NCBI GenBank assembly: GCA_022508635.1
Contig: JAFLUV010000138.1
Coordinates: 1-6,274 of the forward strand
Length of the DNA: 6,274 nt
Source of the DNA: Prevotellaceae bacterium
GTDB taxonomy: Bacteria > Bacteroidota > Bacteroidia > Bacteroidales > Bacteroidaceae
Direction: 5' to 3'
Of this stretch, positions 4,092-6,274 are shown piece by piece. The notes beneath the pieces were generated by a model. The model did no database searches. It had not been told where the DNA came from and was given only the letters and a program-made list of their open reading frames with translations. Position 1 is the first letter of the stretch. Each line of letters starts with the position of its first letter. Both the position numbers and the translations under genes were made by a program.

Positions 4092-6274
4092 ATTCCAAGT
4101 GATAGTGTAAGTTTATAGTTTCTGCCGGGCATGGGGTATCGGGGCAGGTGCTCGTACTGTATGTCCAGGACGTCGCAGACCTCCAGGCAGAGCCCCACGC
4201 TGGTACGGGAGACGGGCCCGGCCCGGTGCATTCCTCCGCGGAAGAGGCGGCAGAGCTGTCCCGCGGTAGTATTGTATTGCAGCTTCATGTCGACGTTGTG
4301 GTAGGGCTCCAGGATATCCTCGGGGTCGGCCTTGCTCCACATACGCTCGCCGACGTAGAGATAGGAGGCGGTGAACTGCAGCCCATGCCATCCGGCAATG
4401 GCGGTCAGACCTGTCGAGAAGGCCGGCGAATAGCAGATAGGCCTGTCGTACATATCCTCGTCCTCGGGGTCAGTGCGGTCCACGTCGTGCTGCCAGGTGA
4501 AGGAGCCGAGCAGGGACATATTCCACCGCCCGGTCCTGTAATGTCCCTTGAGCGTAGCGTTCAGGCCCCGGCAGAAAGTCTCGCCGTAGTTCATCATCGA
4601 CCATGTATAGGTTCCCTTCAGGGGCAGGCAGACGATGCGGTTCTCCACCCTGTTCCAATAGACGTCGGCCTGCATGTCCGCCGACCAGCGCCCCTTAGTG
4701 CCCGTGCGCCGGACGTCTGGGAGATGGTACTCGAGCCCTATATTGAACTGCCTCGTATATTCGGGCTTCAGGTTGCGGTTGCCCGATTGCGTATAGTAGA
4801 GGTCATTGAGGGTCGGAGCGCGGAAGATCTCCTTGTACCAGCCCCTCAGCGTAATGCCTGCCAGGGTATAGGCCAGTGACACGGAGGGCGTCCACCGGTC
4901 GATGGGTTCCGCAGCCCCGGCCTTGACGAACGTATCGTCGCTATAGTGCTGGTGCAGGGCCGAGACGGCCGCCTGGAGGCCTCTGTAGCTGGCCTGCGCA
5001 GCGACCACCTGCTTCTGGTCGAGCCTCTTGACGTCCTCGAAGTGCTTCAGGTCCGCAGCGAGGAAGCTGTACCGGAGATCATAGCTCGTCGATACAGTCA
5101 GCCAGGGCCAAGGCATCAGAGCATAGCAGAAAGCCGCATAGGCATCCTGCAGGCGGAAGTGGTTATCCACGCGCGGCGTGTTCTGGTTCTCGGGGAAGTC
5201 AGTATCATACCGCAAGTACTCATTCGAATACTTGGCACTGAGCTTGACGATGCTTTTCTCCTGTAGCCGGGCCTCATAGCCAGCCTGCACGAAGAAGTCA
5301 CGGTCCCACTCCCGCCCTATATTCGTATACTTGTCGCTCAACCGCCGGACGATACCCCCGGGGCATCCCCGTTCGGAGTCGTAGTAATAGACATGTGAGG
5401 AGAACCCTCCACGGAAGAGGGCAGCCTCGATACGAGCGTATCGAATATCGCTGTTGGCACGTCGTCCCACAGTATCCTCGTACTCCGACCTGTAGCGGAA
5501 CGGATAGTCGCCGCGTGAAGAGCAGTACTCTCCGTCGACGAATCCCCGCCATCCGCGCCTGCAGAACTGAGCATTCGCCCTGGCCGCCCATGTCGAGAAC
5601 GACCCGTTGCGCAGTTGAACGGCGAGCGAGTCACGGTCAGGTCGTCGCGTTTGCAGGTAGACCGTAGCCCCCGATGCATACTCGCTGGCGGACTGGCAAT
5701 AGTCGAGCCTGTTGGCATTGTACAGCGAGACGGACTCCATCGACGAGAGGGAGAACTTGCCCAGGTCAATCGTACCGTTCTGCGCGTTAGTAAGCCTTAT
5801 GCCGTCCACATATACGCCCACATGCTGAGCGCCTAAGGAGCGGACGTTGATAGTCTTGAGGCCACCCAGCCCTCCATAGTCCTTCACCTGCACGCCCGAG
5901 AAATACTTGAGCGCATCAGCCACGGACGTCGTGCTGAGCGCCTGCAGTTCCGCGCCGTCCAGCGTCTGAGCCGTAGCAAGGGTGCGGACCGTCTGTCGCG
6001 ACGTGACCGTCACCTCGTCCATGTGCCTCACGCTATCTCTTTGAGCCTCCTGCGCACCGACGCCCGCCTCCTGTGCACCGACGCCCGCCGCACAGCCCAG
6101 TATCAGCCAGCAGGCCAGCGCAGCACGGATGCAGCCGCCTCCCCTCGTCGTCTCATGTCCCATCGCCATATCCTGTAAACCCATACGTCCGCACGCTGAG
6201 CGTCGGAGCCCCATTTGCTGGTTCCCCGTCCCATGGTCGGTTTTATGGTATCTTGTATATCGTGCTTTCTCCAT
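4088..6274 (-). CDS. BtuB-like TonB-dependent outer-membrane receptor
   Basis: Numbering from the ATG at the window edge gives 728 residues. The signal peptide is recognisable only at residues about 45-67 (hydrophobic ALACWLILGCAAGVGA), so the true start is probably M36 (6169) or M38 (6163). M38 has AGGA seven bases upstream and would give a 691-residue protein, the size of BtuB-like receptors rather than the roughly 1000 residues of SusC. A TonB box (DEVTVTSR, 86-93) is followed by a plug domain at about 96-212 with DALKYFSGVQVKDYGG and NVRSLGAQHVGVYVDGIRL. The rest is a 22-strand-type barrel with the family motif RAPTLNDLYY...GNRNLKPE near residues 484-508, ending in a beta strand (NYKLTLSLGI). 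It would import a ligand across the outer membrane using TonB energy. Pairing with a BtuG-like propeller suggests corrinoids, but the sequence alone cannot exclude another substrate. No SusD-like partner is present. Confidence 0.92.
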   Translation of the reverse strand: MEKARYTRYHKTDHGTGNQQMGLRRSACGRMGLQDMAMGHETTRGGGCIRAALACWLILGCAAGVGAQEAGVGAQEAQRDSVRHMDEVTVTSRQTVRTLATAQTLDGAELQALSTTSVADALKYFSGVQVKDYGGLGGLKTINVRSLGAQHVGVYVDGIRLTNAQNGTIDLGKFSLSSMESVSLYNANRLDYCQSASEYASGATVYLQTRRPDRDSLAVQLRNGSFSTWAARANAQFCRRGWRGFVDGEYCSSRGDYPFRYRSEYEDTVGRRANSDIRYARIEAALFRGGFSSHVYYYDSERGCPGGIVRRLSDKYTNIGREWDRDFFVQAGYEARLQEKSIVKLSAKYSNEYLRYDTDFPENQNTPRVDNHFRLQDAYAAFCYALMPWPWLTVSTSYDLRYSFLAADLKHFEDVKRLDQKQVVAAQASYRGLQAAVSALHQHYSDDTFVKAGAAEPIDRWTPSVSLAYTLAGITLRGWYKEIFRAPTLNDLYYTQSGNRNLKPEYTRQFNIGLEYHLPDVRRTGTKGRWSADMQADVYWNRVENRIVCLPLKGTYTWSMMNYGETFCRGLNATLKGHYRTGRWNMSLLGSFTWQHDVDRTDPEDEDMYDRPICYSPAFSTGLTAIAGWHGLQFTASYLYVGERMWSKADPEDILEPYHNVDMKLQYNTTAGQLCRLFRGGMHRAGPVSRTSVGLCLEVCDVLDIQYEHLPRYPMPGRNYKLTLSLGI
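6045..6086. repeat. 21-bp in-frame tandem duplication at the receptor's signal-peptide cleavage region
   Basis: Units 6045-6065 and 6066-6086 differ at a single base (C or T at unit position 9). They encode GVGAQEA twice in a row (residues 64-70 and 71-77), so a likely signal peptidase I site (VGA before QE) is present twice. The near identity suggests a recent event. Confidence 0.9.
6188..6207 (-). other. Stem-loop upstream of the probable receptor start
   Basis: Positions 6188-6191 plus 6193-6196 pair with 6200-6207: eight base pairs, one bulged base (6192) and the 3-nt loop TGA. It lies about 20 bases before the likely start codons at 6169 and 6163. If those starts are used, the structure sits in the 5' leader and could affect translation. 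If the ATG at 6274 is used, it is simply coding sequence. No T-tract follows, so it is not a terminator. Confidence 0.4.

Noticed and set aside
4148..4879. A 243-codon plus-strand open frame opposite the receptor gene
   Set aside because: It is antisense to the conserved receptor barrel, has no signal, domain or start context, and is explained as a shadow of the real gene.
6161..6274. Cobalamin riboswitch within the window
   Set aside because: Fragments such as GGGGAACCAGC and ACAGGATATGGC vaguely recall conserved pieces, but the B12-box core (GCCACTG-like) and the AGTCAGGAGACCTGCC-like 3' element are not present. Any riboswitch must lie right of 6274.

Overview
The window looks like chromosomal DNA of a Bacteroidota, order Bacteroidales, most likely Prevotellaceae or a close relative. 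The reasons are the gene families (a 22-strand-type TonB-dependent receptor, a YncE/DUF5074-type beta-propeller, a DUF4465 protein), C-terminal tails of the form YNxxGQR...GINIVNGRK that are common in Prevotella-like secreted proteins, and starts with little or no Shine-Dalgarno sequence. Coding DNA is GC-rich by eye (mid-50s percent), while the one sizeable gap inside the gene cluster is AT-rich.

All three genes are on the minus strand, so the cluster reads from right to left. First comes a BtuB-like TonB-dependent outer-membrane receptor (4088-6274, start uncertain and at the window edge). Its stop codon overlaps the start of the second gene as ATGA. The second gene (2817-4091) is a secreted beta-propeller of the DUF5074/BtuG-like type. 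After a 115-bp AT-rich gap comes an 800-residue secreted DUF4465 protein (299-2701). A 14-bp perfect stem-loop followed by a T-rich tract (239-271) ends the unit. I found no RNA gene, CRISPR array or insertion sequence.

In Bacteroides, this combination of receptor, surface beta-propeller and accessory surface protein is known from vitamin B12 (corrinoid) capture loci: BtuG sits on BtuB as a lid and hands cobalamin to it. The working model is therefore a B12-type surface uptake unit. The substrate is inferred from gene order and family, not proven. No cobalamin riboswitch is recognisable inside the window, and the place to look for one is just right of 6274.

The least explained part is the gene-free left end. 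Positions 1-44 and 66-197 hold two different tandem repeats with the same 22-bp period, each built around a short palindrome (AACGCGTT or GCAATTGC). Substitutions between neighbouring units of the second array keep base pairing between adjacent units. Three smaller tandem duplications also mark the cluster: 21 bp at the receptor's signal-peptide cleavage region, 23 bp over the stop codon of the propeller gene, and a threefold 8-mer just before the DUF4465 gene.
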